DNA from: Staphylotrichum longicolle
Taxonomy: Eukaryota > Ascomycota > Sordariomycetes > Sordariales > Chaetomiaceae
Direction: 5' to 3'
DNA: 64,000 nt
NCBI GenBank assembly: GCA_019096155.1
Contig: JAHCVI010000001.1
Location: 3,038,001-3,102,000, forward strand
Shown: in pieces, positions 34,831 to 44,838 of the stretch
Numbering within the stretch: the first letter of the stretch is position 1
Layout: every line of letters begins with the position of its first letter
Made by a program: the position numbers and the translations under genes
Notes under the pieces: model-generated
The model's database searches: none
Seen by the model: the letters and a program-made list of their open reading frames with translations, nothing else
What the model was told of the DNA's origin: nothing

Positions 34831-36581
34831 TCAAGAATGAAATAAATCCCACGCCCTGGCGCACAACCCCAAAAACTCCTCCTTCTTCGCCTCAATCGTC
34901 TCGGGGCTATCCCGCCCCTCGCCAAACGGCCCCGTCCTCCTCGCCGCCGCACCAGCGCCACCGCCAAACCCGGAGGCAGAGGAAGACCCAAACGACGGCG
35001 GCGGCGGCGCAGCCGGGTTCGGGCGCCCGCCGTTGCCCAGCGGCGGGCTGCCGCCTTCTTCGTACTCGGCGCGTCTGCGCTTCATGGCGGAGGAGGGCGG
35101 GGCATTACCACCACCGCCGCCGGCGGCGGCGGGGTGGTGCTGGGCGTGCGGGTGTGGGGGCTGCGGCTGGTGGTGGTGACTGCTTAGGGATCGGCTGCTG
35201 GGTTGGGGTTGGGCCAGGTCAGCTGTTTGGCTTGGGGTGCGGGGGTGGGTGGTGCTGTGGTTGTGGTGATGGTGATGATGATGGTGGTGGTGGTGATGGT
35301 TATTATTATTGGTATGATCATTGTGGGAGTGTGTGTGAGGAGTGTGTGCGTCCCGCGGCGGCTGGGCCGGCTGCTGCTGCGGGTGGTGTGGGGGGGACGG
35401 CGGCGTCGGGGGCTGGTGGCCGCCGTAGCGTACTAACTTTGGTAGGAGCTCGGGCCGGCCGCCGGCCAGCTCGGCTTGGGCTTCCTCTGCCGACTTGTAC
35501 TCGCGCGAACGCGCCGACTGTGGCGGCGGCGGCGGGGGTGTGCGGGGAGGGGAGCGGGGGCGCGTTCTGGCTGGCGAAGAGCGCATGGCCGCTCGACTCG
35601 GGGTGACCCGAGAGACCCTGGCCAAAGACGTCGGCGATGGGGGGAGGCGGTTGTGGGTCTGGTTGGCGGGCACGTGGTGGATGTGCGACGTGCTCGCGAG
35701 GTTCGAGGGCTGGTTGGTGATGTGGCGCGTCAGCGGGTGCGGGTTGTGCCTCCCCGTGAAGGTCTGGCCGAGCGGTGCCGACTGGATGACTCTCTCGTTT
35801 GCAAACTGCTCGTGCGACGGTGCAACGATGCTCAATCCCGGCGGCGCACCGCGCTTACGGGCCAGGCCGGGCGTCTTCGCGGCAAAGTGGCCGCCGGCGC
35901 CGGCTTCCCTCTCCTTATCGGGGCCGTCCCCCAACTTGGCCGACTGCTGCTGTAGCCTCGCCTCGATGATTTGCCTCTGGTGTTCCCGGACGCTCATGCT
36001 GCGGTTCAGCTGCTCCTGCTCGGCGGCGTCTTTCGGGACGAAACCGGGCGACAGACACGCGATGCCCACCTCCTGGATTGCGAGGCCGTCTCGTGCGGTC
36101 AGGGGACGACCGGTGGCGGGCGAGATGATGTTCGTCGTGTTTTTGGACAGGTCCAGCTTTCTCGGCCGGTGCCTGGCGGTCTGCAGGCCGGGGGACCCGG
36201 GCTCCTTCTTGACGATGATTTTCGGGCCTCCGGTACCTCGAGATCTGTGCGTCGTCGGACAAGCGCGCATTAGTAACGCGCTCTGGGCCAACAATCAAGA
36301 AGGGGTGCAGAGGTGTCGAGTGGGGGGTTTGCTTACGCGCTCGGAGGGGACGATTTTTGCGGGTTCGCTGTCGCACCCGCTCCCCTCGGGCTCCCGCTGC
36401 CGGACCGCGACGACGGTGCAGGCACATGGTTTGGGGGGCCGATGACGCTGGCGGCGGAGGTGGGGAGCGGCTGCTGTCCTCTGGGCGCTGGGGGAGGTTG
36501 CGGTCGGGGAGGGAGGTCAGAGCCGTACGATGGCCTGTCGTGGGGGGCGGGAGATACGGCCATGGCTACTGCGGTGCTCAT
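34831..36581 (-). CDS. Uncharacterised low-complexity protein with a polyhistidine tract
   Basis: I do not recognise a named family. Exons 36337-36581 and 34831-36244 join in phase (donor GTAAGC, acceptor GCACAG) to about 552 aa. The N-terminus is Pro/Ser-rich. Three segments look constrained rather than low-complexity: RPRKLDLSKNTTNIISPATG with GLAIQEVGIACLSPGFVPKD and SMSVREHQRQIIEARLQ; then SAEEAQAELAGGRPELLPKL; and the C-terminus SPETIEAKKEEFLGLCARAW. Between the second and third are Pro-rich stretches, an Asn run and a tract of twelve consecutive His. A KRRR cluster suggests a nuclear protein (inference). The ordered blocks and spliced structure argue that it is real. Confidence 0.75.
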
Positions 36582-39500
36582 GATCGGTGTGCGGGCCCCG
36601 GAAGGTGGTGTTGTGGTGCAAAAAAATGGGTTTCGAGTGATCCGATGGGATTCGGCCACAGAGCGTCCGCCAGAATGCCCCGAAAATTTGGGGGGGACGT
36701 GCTGGGATAAGACGCTGCGCACTGCGGCACGCTGAAGGTGCGTGTAAACGGATGAAGCGAGGTTGCGGCGGCGGGAAAGGGGGCGTCTGTTGGGCCTGGA
36801 AACGAAAATCCTCCGAACCTCTTTCTCTCTGTCCACTGCGACTCTGGAAAAACGGCCGGGGCTCGACCGTCTCTGGGCGTGCGAAGGATCAGATTTGAGA
36901 GATTAATGAAAGACCGAGGTCCGCTCGCAGGACGAGGCCGCTCGAGGCCGGGCGACGTGTGATTACTAGTATTTGTGATTAATTGGCCGTCCCAGTATGA
37001 TCTCGGGCTGATCCAGAATCGATGTTTGAGCTGCTGCTCATCCGGCCCAGGCGCTTCCAAAACCTGAAGTTCCAAGGGCGTCAGGCTGGTGTCACAGTGT
37101 GAGGGCGCAGCACCGTTGCTCAGTCTGATGCGCTTTCCCTCTTTCGGCAGTTCAGTGGAGGTCGTAAGCGGGAACCTGCAAGCTCCAGCTCAGAGAAGGG
37201 GTCCTGGCGCTTCCACTGTTGGATGGTTCGCTTGTCGCTTGCGTCGTCGGCTCAAGTCGCCAGCTTGTTGGAGTCGCTGCACCGCAAAAATAACTTTGCT
37301 AAAATGGCAGCCTTTCCTCTCGTTGGATATCCTCCGTCCTGCTCAAATCTTTGAAACGAATGACCTGGAGCTCCTCAGGGCGTTCGGACGGCGTTGGTGT
37401 TACCAATGAATTATCCTCTGTAGTCGTTGGATGTGCGTGACGCTGGCGCTGCCCGGGGCTGGGAGATTCGCACGTGAAGGGATGCAAACAGCTGCAGGAA
37501 GGGAAGTAAAGGTGCAAGACTCCAAACCCGCGACGCGGCCGGACACACGAAGATATTATTAAAGGCAAGAGAGACTCGACGAGGCCCATCGACAAGGGGC
37601 TTCCTCAGGACGGGGTTGCCCAGGATAAAATAAGGATGAGGGGCTCTCTGTGAGACAACGGCGGGAACCTGAACCCTTTTTTAGGGGAGCACACATGCCC
37701 GACAAAAGCGCACCCCCTGGCGAACCTTGGAAACCAGCGGAGACCGCCACTGGTCCTGCTTCTTCTGTTTACGAAATGGCACCACAGAAAAGGAGTGTCT
37801 CATGCTGAATCTGCCATCTCTGGCGAACCCGCACACAAAGCGTCCTCTCCTCCTCTTCTTGCTCCCCGCCGTTACAAGCGTCGGGTGTGAGGTGGGAGAG
37901 CTGGATGACTGCGGGCCAGTGGTTCTAGTGTTTGAGGTTCGCCGTCGTGGAGCCCTGAGTGGAGGCCCGCCGTCTTGGCTGGAGCTGCCACCCCTGCCAC
38001 CCCCTGGGAGCGATCGATGTCTCTGAATTTCCGTCTGGGGTTTTGAGCACATGGCTTTTTGGCCGCCTTGCGACCAGCTGTCTGCTGTTGTGCCCGGGGC
38101 GCTGCCTGGATGACCGGGACGGCCAGAGTCCCGATATTTTACTCAACGCCCAGAAGAAGGTTGCAAGGAGCGCCATGAGCTCTCCTCGATGTTTTGGATT
38201 GAGAGTGGTTCTCGATGCTATTGGTCGAGCGGGGCGGTCCACCGTTTCTCGGACCCATGCCCGTCCAGGCTCCTGCAGAGCGCTTTGCGCCCCCGAGTCC
38301 CGGCAGCTGAAACTCGTCTGTGCTCCAGCAGGGGCACAGAGTCGCATCGCCAAATCAGTTGACAGCGAGCGTCCCGCCTTCTTGGCAGCTCAACGCCCTG
38401 AAGACGCAAGGTTTGTGGTGGAAAATCCTGAACACCATGTTGCGACGAGATACGGAGCGAACGCCGCTGTTCTGCGGCTGACTGTGTACTGCCTGAGGCT
38501 TACTACCTTAGCCACGCTGCTGGTGAAACCACGAGCATGCTCAATACGAGCCATTGGTGCAGTCATAAACTCGAACATCTTGCGCTCCGACTGAGACGCG
38601 GCTCAGAGAATAAGTGAGTGCAATAAGGCGCACTTACCGCTTTTGTGAATTCCGATAGTCCAGTGGCAAGCCAAAGTCGCACATCCCGCATCTGCCAATG
38701 CGGAACCGTTTTTCCCGCTGTCAAGCAATTTAAGGTTCAAACAGAGACAAGGGCGGATGGACTCCCGCTCTCGGGATTTTGTTCGTCGCTGTCTCATCCC
38801 GACAGTTTACACAGTCACCCTCTTGCCAAAGAGCTGTGCACCTAAATCTGGGTTTGCGCCGTCCTCATGCCCTGTTCAAGAAATTCGTGGTCTTGATCTA
38901 GAAAATAGAGAGGAGGAAGAAGAGGAAGAGAAAGAAAGAAAAAGAGGCACGTATGATGATTGTTACAAGACCGAGTTTGGACATTCGCGTACCTTGAGAT
39001 AGGTACGGAGATGTCCCGATTGTATTTGGTCGACTTTTTTGTACGGTTGTTTTCCGTGCGAGAGGAGACAGTAGCTTAATCTTTGTAATGACGAAAAGGG
39101 TCGTGGGTCAATGTAGGTTGATGGTTCTCAGAGGCGAGCAATATGAGGAGTCGCTCATGAGATCCGTTGCTCATAAATTCAAGCAGTTTGAAGTTGTTGG
39201 AGCTGGGACATTCCCACTGTAACGCTCAAGTGAACTCGATGTTTCTCACAAGATTGAGGGAAGGGTATGGTGCTCGCACTGGCACTGTAGTCGACACTGT
39301 CCTCAATCCTGCTGTCGGGTTCCAGACCTTGCGAACGAAACGGAGTGTCCTCCTTCCGGTGGGATTTTCTCCATCATTGGCATCCGGACGGTTCGATCTC
39401 CTTTTATGGATCCGGCCATTTTAGTGTTTGTTTGGAGGTAGCAGATCCGTGCTGTGGTAGGCTCGCAGCGCTTCAAGCTATTGGCGATGGACCAGGCTTT

Positions 39501-40298
39501 GCATTTGGAGGGACAGACCAATCGGCTGTTCTGGCTGGCACCATGATTGGTTCCCCTGAGACGGCCGGCGACGGTGGGCGAGCCACACTCCCGTCACGTT
39601 CCTGGGAAGAGGTGCAAAACGGGAACCTGGGATATAAGAGGTTGGTCGGTCTCATGTAACACTGGACGCTCCAAAAAAAAGATCCAGACTTACGGACACG
39701 ACGAGTTACAACAACATCCTGCTAGTTGTACGATCGTGTGCTGCCACCTGTGCATAGGGACGAGGGCGTCAGGAAATGTGTCCTGCATCCTGAGCTGAGT
39801 CGTTGTTTCGGACACTATGTAGCATGCAGCCCATTCGATGTGATGGCCCGCAAATGTGCCAATGGCAATTTGACGGTATGAGGACCGTTCGGCTGGATCG
39901 TGCTCCCGTTGGCTGCTGCAACCGCTGTTGGAGCGCCTCCAGACGCGGCGGTTGAGTTTTGGAAGAGTCGAAGTGAAGAGACGTCGGATGCTCTACTGTG
40001 GCACGTGCGGAGTGAATGATCATTTCCGGACCTCTGAACCTCGTAAAATCCTATCATTTACCGCAGGAATGCCATGTCTGTATGTCCAGCGGTCTTGTAG
40101 GGCTGAAGTTGGCTGTGAGGGTTGACTTGGCGGGGTGGTGGGGCACTTCCGGCGCTGTTGAGTGCCACCCAATAAAATTTTCCCGATTCCGATACAGAGA
40201 TCTCAAACGCATTTCTCAGTGCAAGACGGCATCTTCACACCTAAGTGGCGAATCGAAAGGTCAGCACCAGCGACAGACAGAAGACTTGCAGTCCCAAG
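36582..40298. other. Gene-free interval between the His-rich protein gene and RPC19
   Basis: About 3.7 kb. No protein family recognised on either strand. A purine tract of AGAGG/GAAGA units lies at about 38907-38947. An AATAAAATTTT stretch near 40166 could serve as a TATA-like element about 130 nt before the RPC19 ATG. Otherwise ordinary mixed-composition DNA. Confidence 0.5.
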
Positions 40299-40964
40299 AT
40301 GCCGAGAGCCAAGGCCAGGAAGGAAGAGCCCGCCGAGGCCGGGTCCGACATCGTCATGGACGAGGCGCCAACTTCTCACCAGCCCGAGAGCAGGGATGAC
40401 ATGTCGGTGGACCAGGACGAGGACGACGAGGTTGAGGCTGAGGACGACGAGGTCGAGGAGGAGGAGGAGGTTCAAAGAGTGAGACTGGTATGTTGTCCTC
40501 ACCGATTTTTAGAACTGCTGCTTTCATGGGAAAGATGCTGGGCACTGACGGATTTCCAGCTTCCTGGCTCAACACCCACTGCCGCTTCATTCGAGTTTCT
40601 CAATGAGAGCCACACCCTCGGGAATGCTTTGCGATACATCATCATGAAGAAGTGAGTCTTTTGCAGGTCACTCACCCTTCTTACAGGTTGCTAACCGGCC
40701 ATCAAGCCCCGACGTCGAGTTCTGTGCCTATGCCATTCCGCATCCTTCCGAGGCAAAGATGAATGTCAGAATTCAGACCTTTGGTGAGTCCGCAGTGACA
40801 GTCTTCTGAGAATCTAACATATCTTTGCTAACCGAATCTCAGAGGGCACCACCGCAATCCAGGCGCTGGAAAAGGGGCTGCGAGACCTTCAGGACCTGTG
40901 TGACGTCGTCAGTGACAAGTTCATTGAGGCGAGGGAAAAGTTTGCGGCCACTGCTTCTTCGTAG
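40299..40964 (+). CDS. RPC19: RNA polymerase I and III subunit AC19
   Basis: Partner of AC40 in the alpha-like assembly heterodimer shared by RNA polymerases I and III. Exons 40299-40487, 40560-40651, 40707-40783 and 40843-40964 total 480 nt, giving 159 aa. About 60 N-terminal residues are Asp/Glu-rich and poorly conserved. The core follows: SFEFLNESHTLGNALRYIIM, PDVEFCAYAIPHPSE, NVRIQTFEGTTAIQALEKGL. All introns have GTATGT/GTGAGT donors and CTAAC-like branch sites. Its 3' end faces the complex I gene across 169 nt. Confidence 0.95.
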
Positions 40965-41133
40965 ACATTCTCCTTTTCCGGGTCAAAAAAGGATGGCGTT
41001 TCAGGCGTGGTTAGGGCTTGGGTTATGCATAGACAGGGCACTCATGGGACGGACCATGTAGGCCCGTTGCGTTTTGGAAGGATGTTTTATTGCTTTATAT
41101 ACACTTTCAAGGAAGAGGGCGCGATGCCTCACT

Positions 41134-41843
41134 CTAGTTGCGACCCTAAGTGGATAGAGTCAGTAAAAAGGCAGCGAGAATGGACTGAAAGACGACTCAC
41201 CTCCAGGAACCCGGTAATGAAATTCGACGGCAGCCTCTTCTCCCCCCTGAAGCTCTCCTCCTTGAAGTAGGACATGATGTGGTTCGTCTGGCGCCAGAAG
41301 TTCATGGTTTCCTGTAAAAGTCAAGTATCAGCTCCGCTGCTCGAGAAGCTTGTGGAATTGGCCCATCCGATCCGTCCTCAGGGTTCTCCCAAGACCGTCG
41401 TCGTTCATTGTCCACAAACCTCTTTCCTCCCTGCACCCCTATCCCTCAAGAAGTGTGCTTACTTGGTAGTCGGCAGCGCTCTGGAAAAGAAGGACATCGA
41501 CCACGGGCAGCTTGTTGACGAATCTGTGGCGCTCAAACTCCTGCCTCATGCGGGTCCGGATGGCTGCGACGGGGAGGGGGACCGAGTACATGGTCTGGAT
41601 CTCGGGCGCCTGAAAGACAATTGCTGTTAGCACTACCCTTTGGCGCAGAATCTCGCAAGCAGTCTCGGCTGCTGGGTGTCATACCGCCCGGATCCAGTCG
41701 CGATATGCCGCAAGCACCCTCCGCCTGGCCTCGGACCAATTGGCCGCTGCTGCCCGTTAGTCCCCGCTCGAATAAGGGTGCGTGGTTGCGCAGAGCTCAC
41801 ACTGCCTCGTGGTAACGGCGAATTGAGTCGGTGAGATCGCCAT
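41134..41843 (-). CDS. nuo-14.8: Mitochondrial complex I LYR subunit (NDUFA6/B14, N. crassa NUO-14.8 type)
   Basis: Accessory LYR-family subunit of NADH:ubiquinone oxidoreductase, binding the mitochondrial acyl carrier protein at the matrix arm. Five exons: 41801-41843, 41685-41749 (or -41746), 41463-41609, 41201-41311 and 41134-41145; 124-125 aa. The LYR region reads VLAAYRDWIRAAPEIQ, followed by IRTRMRQEFERHRFV, VVDVLLFQSAADYQ and the C-terminal FLEGRN. The last coding exon is only 12 nt (Gly-Arg-Asn-stop). The exon 2 acceptor is CAGCAG, a tandem site that adds or skips one Ala. Divergent from BUD31 with only 355 nt between, a compact two-way promoter. Confidence 0.94.
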
Positions 41844-42198
41844 GGCGGCCGAAAGTCGTGGTTGTGTTTCGGTCGGCTGGAAACTTAGCAGTCTTGTGGT
41901 TGGAGTCCCGATTGCTTCATTGGGGCCGACGACTGGCTGAAGCTTGGACCACAGCATCATGTTCGAAGCACAGGCCCCACCCCAGGGACGGATTTGCTTA
42001 GTCATTCCTGAACCCAAGCATGTCCGGCTCGACAAACACCCCTCCATCGCCCATTATCAAGAACAGACAGGAGCTGTTACTTGAACAAAACAGACAACAC
42101 CACAACACCACAACCACCGTCGATAGTTTTGCGCACATACCAAGAAGACACCTTTCAAAACCCCAAACCACCAAAAAGACAAAGAACCGCCAAGAAAA
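41844..42198. promoter_or_regulatory. Compact bidirectional promoter of the complex I gene and BUD31
   Basis: Only 355 nt separate the two start codons, so both promoters and leaders must share or abut here. It contains an ATTGG/CCAAT-type pentamer near 41918 and an AC-rich stretch just before the BUD31 ATG. No other gene fits. Confidence 0.6.
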
Positions 42199-42645
42199 AT
42201 GCCCGCCATCCGCCCCGCCTCCAAGCGCAAGGCGCCCCCCGACGGCTTCAGCGACATCGAGGAGGACCTGCTCATCTTCGGCAACAAGATGAAGGACGCG
42301 CAAAACACGCCGACGGACAACATCCCCAAGCACCAGGCGCAGTGGCCCATCTTCCAGATCGCGCACCAGCGCAGCCGCTACGTGTACGAGCTCTACTACG
42401 AGAAAGAAGCCATCAGCCGGCAGCTGTACGAGTGGCTGCTCAAGAACGGCTACGCCGACGCCATGCTCATCGCCAAGTGGAAGAAGCAGGGGTACGAGAA
42501 GCTGTGCTGCCTGCGCTGCATCCAGACCAAGGAGACAAACTTCAACTCGACGTGCGTGTGCCGCGTGCCGCGCGCGCAGATGAAGGAGGACCAGGACGTG
42601 CAGTGCGTCAGCTGCGGGTGTCGGGGGTGCGCATCGACGGACTGA
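42199..42645 (+). CDS. BUD31: Pre-mRNA splicing factor BUD31/CWC14 (G10 family)
   Basis: Zinc-binding core component of the activated spliceosome. A single intronless frame of 148 aa, the family's usual size. Typical segments are WPIFQIAHQRSRYVYELYY, AISRQLYEWLLKNGYAD, LIAKWKKQGYEKLCCLRC and the cysteine-rich end CVCRVPRAQ...CVSCGCRGC, which binds zinc in known structures. Ends just before a region of AGAGAG. Secure. Confidence 0.96.
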   Translation: MPAIRPASKRKAPPDGFSDIEEDLLIFGNKMKDAQNTPTDNIPKHQAQWPIFQIAHQRSRYVYELYYEKEAISRQLYEWLLKNGYADAMLIAKWKKQGYEKLCCLRCIQTKETNFNSTCVCRVPRAQMKEDQDVQCVSCGCRGCASTD

Positions 42646-43038
42646 GAGAGAGAGTCGTGGGTGACTTTTGGTGGCTGGAAAAAGGGCCGGGGGGAGGTTA
42701 TACAGTGGTGGAGGCTGTGGTTGATGATATCAGATTATCCCTCTGCTCTTCGGAGGGGAAGGGGCAGAGTTTGGGTTGCTCCGACAGAGACTGTAAGAGT
42801 TGCCACCCGTTATTTTGCTTTTTTCATACACGCAATACTCACAGGGCCAGGGATAGCATTTGATGGGATATTTAAAAGCCGGGTTGGCTGGTGGATTTGG
42901 GTCTACGAAGTAATGACACTCAAGAAGCATAACTGCTGTTCAGCCAGTATGTTCCGTCTCCAAACCTTGTTGTGTGTCTGTTGTCTCATCACCATGCTCA
43001 TACGGCCGCCATAAAAGGCGCCTCTGCAAGACTATGGA
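42646..43038. other. Convergent 3' region of BUD31 and the ZNF511-like gene
   Basis: 393 nt. Happens to be open in the BUD31 frame for 122 codons after the stop, but codon composition is AT-mixed and unlike the genes here, so I treat it as 3' UTR. Confidence 0.55.
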
Positions 43039-43899
43039 TTACCGTTTCGCGAACCCAGACTTCTTGCCTCGCCCGAACCGGACGCTCATTGGTACGAACT
43101 GCAGCGCCGACATGGCGCCCGAAAGATCCTCCATCTCCTGGTCCGGCCGCTGCTCGGGGCTCTTTCGGCCCGAGTCCGTTGCTGCGCTGCCATCTGTTGG
43201 CGCAGCTGGAGTTTCTTGCGCAGCGGGTTCCTGCCCGTGGCCGGCCTGGGATGCCCGCGGGTGCGATGCCGATGCGGCACTAGACCTGCGACGGCGACCC
43301 CGGCCCTCAAGCAGCAGCGACCGCCGGCCATCAACGCCTTCGCGCGTGATGGCGAAGAAGAAGTTCTTGGGATACATGTGCTTGTCGATCAGGTGCATCT
43401 TTCGCTTCTGTGGCGTGCTGCACTTCCTGTCGCATCCCTCCACGAAGCATGAGTACTAAGTCGAGCGTTGTTAGCTGGCTTGGGCCGGAGAGCGAGTGGG
43501 GGAGTTGGGGGCTTCCTGCAAACTCACAGTCCGGTCTCCCCTCTCTTTCCTCGCCTGGACAAACGAGTCGTGCATCTCCTCGATGTGGAGGCTGAGGAGA
43601 TGGGCCGACGGGAAGTTCTTGCGGCATTCAGCGCATCGGTTGGTGTGCTGGTCCCTGTAATGGGTCTCGTATGCACTGTATGATGAGAATGCCACAGGCT
43701 CCCTGTGGGGTGGCAGTGAGCAGTGCATCGTGACATGGCTGGCGTTGTCCTTGTCCGAGAGGTCGAGCTCAGCCATCTTGGCAGCAGGCGGCGAGGCAGC
43801 GCCATCGCTGTTGCTGGCCCCCTTTAACTCAACACCATGATGGATGGTGGGGCTGTCTTCGTGGGGAGGGTCCTCTTCGGGCTCGCGTGAGCGCTTCAT
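43039..43899 (-). CDS. C2H2 zinc-finger protein, ZNF511-like
   Basis: Exons 43528-43899 and 43039-43455; 262 aa. Three spaced Cys/His motifs fit the ZNF511 family: MHCSLPPHREPVAFSS with YETHYRDQH; then CAECRKNFPSAHLLSLHIEE followed by MHDSFVQARKERGD; then CFVEGCDRKCSTPQKRKMHL with IDKHMYPKNFFFAI. The link of a short C2H2 to 'MHDSF' and 'YP-x-FFF' is the characteristic pattern. The C-terminal third is Arg/Ser/Pro-rich low complexity. Molecular role is poorly known; nucleic-acid binding is inferred from the fingers. Confidence 0.85.
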
Positions 43900-44838
43900 C
43901 CTCCACGGGTTTTGAAATCTCGGGTGGATGTCTGGGAGAAGTTACATTCAAATGCCCCTTGCTCTCGCTTGTCCCTCCCAATTTTGATCTGAACCTGCTC
44001 GTGCTCGACCTGTTGTGGTTTGTCGATGTCTGAATCTTGCGACTTCAAAGCTAGATTACCCCAAAAACACACAACTGATAGAACGTAAGATCGTATCGGT
44101 AACGGCTGTAACCCAAAGAAAAGAAAAAAAGGTATCTTGCACCTGGCTTGGCCGACAAGCGTGGACTGATGATGGTTGTGACGACTTTGTTGGTTTGATG
44201 TGGATAAACCGATAAACCAGGCTTCTCTGCCGCTGTGATCTTCGTATGTACCTTACCTCTTACCTTGTGCTGACCTGACAGACTTCGTGGTTGTGTCATG
44301 GAAAGCTTAAACTTGCACGGGCCACACGCCGTTTCGGGGCTGCTGATTGGTGATCTTTGCCCTCACAGTGACAGGGGGCAGTTTCTGGTCCAATGTGATG
44401 TCGGTGCTGGGGACGGCGGGTCGGTTTGTGAATTGCTTCGATTTTTGGAATCGCCCTGCAGTTCGTTGCGCCTCTCCGGTCGCGCATCGCTTGCCGCATC
44501 CTTTCTCGACCCCGAACGCCCGACCGAACGTCGTCATATGTAGGCTGAGGTTTACGCACCCTCTCTCTCCAATGCGCTCACCAGCATCACCTGCCGCATA
44601 TCTGCTCCCCGAAAGCCGCAGCACCCCTCCTCGCACCCATCGACCCGCCGCCAAACCAAGTGCGCCTGCGTCAAGTTATGGACCGCCTGCGCAACACGGC
44701 TTCTCCGACTACTCCGTGTGAGCTTTGGCCATAGGCATCTTGTGGCTCCCATCAAAAGCAGCGCTGCTTTCCCCCCGATTTTTGCATCCTTCGTTTTGCA
44801 AAACCCGTGTGCGCTACGCTGGCAGTCACCGCTCAACA
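43900..44838. other. Shared upstream region of the zinc-finger gene (-) and EST1 (+)
   Basis: No gene seen. Holds the ACCTTACCT motif (44250-44258) that also occurs in two other intergenic regions. An upstream ORF for EST1 lies at 44678-44734. Confidence 0.5.
44678..44734 (+). other. Upstream ORF (18 codons) before EST1/SMG7
   Basis: ATG at 44678-44680, 18 sense codons, TAG at 44732-44734, 104 nt before the EST1 start. A GTGAGC inside it could instead be the donor of a 5'-UTR intron ending at the GGCAG near 44826, so its presence in mature mRNA is uncertain. Confidence 0.35.

Noticed and set aside
40965..41270. About 100 open codons in frame after the RPC19 stop
   Set aside because: TAG-A context and a composition unlike exons; its later part is simply antisense to the last exons of the complex I gene.
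42646..43014. 122 open codons in frame after the BUD31 stop (possible readthrough)
   Set aside because: Codon third positions are mixed rather than G/C-rich, no hairpin close to the stop, stop context TGA-G. Looks like 3' UTR. It is a useful control for the eRF1 case.
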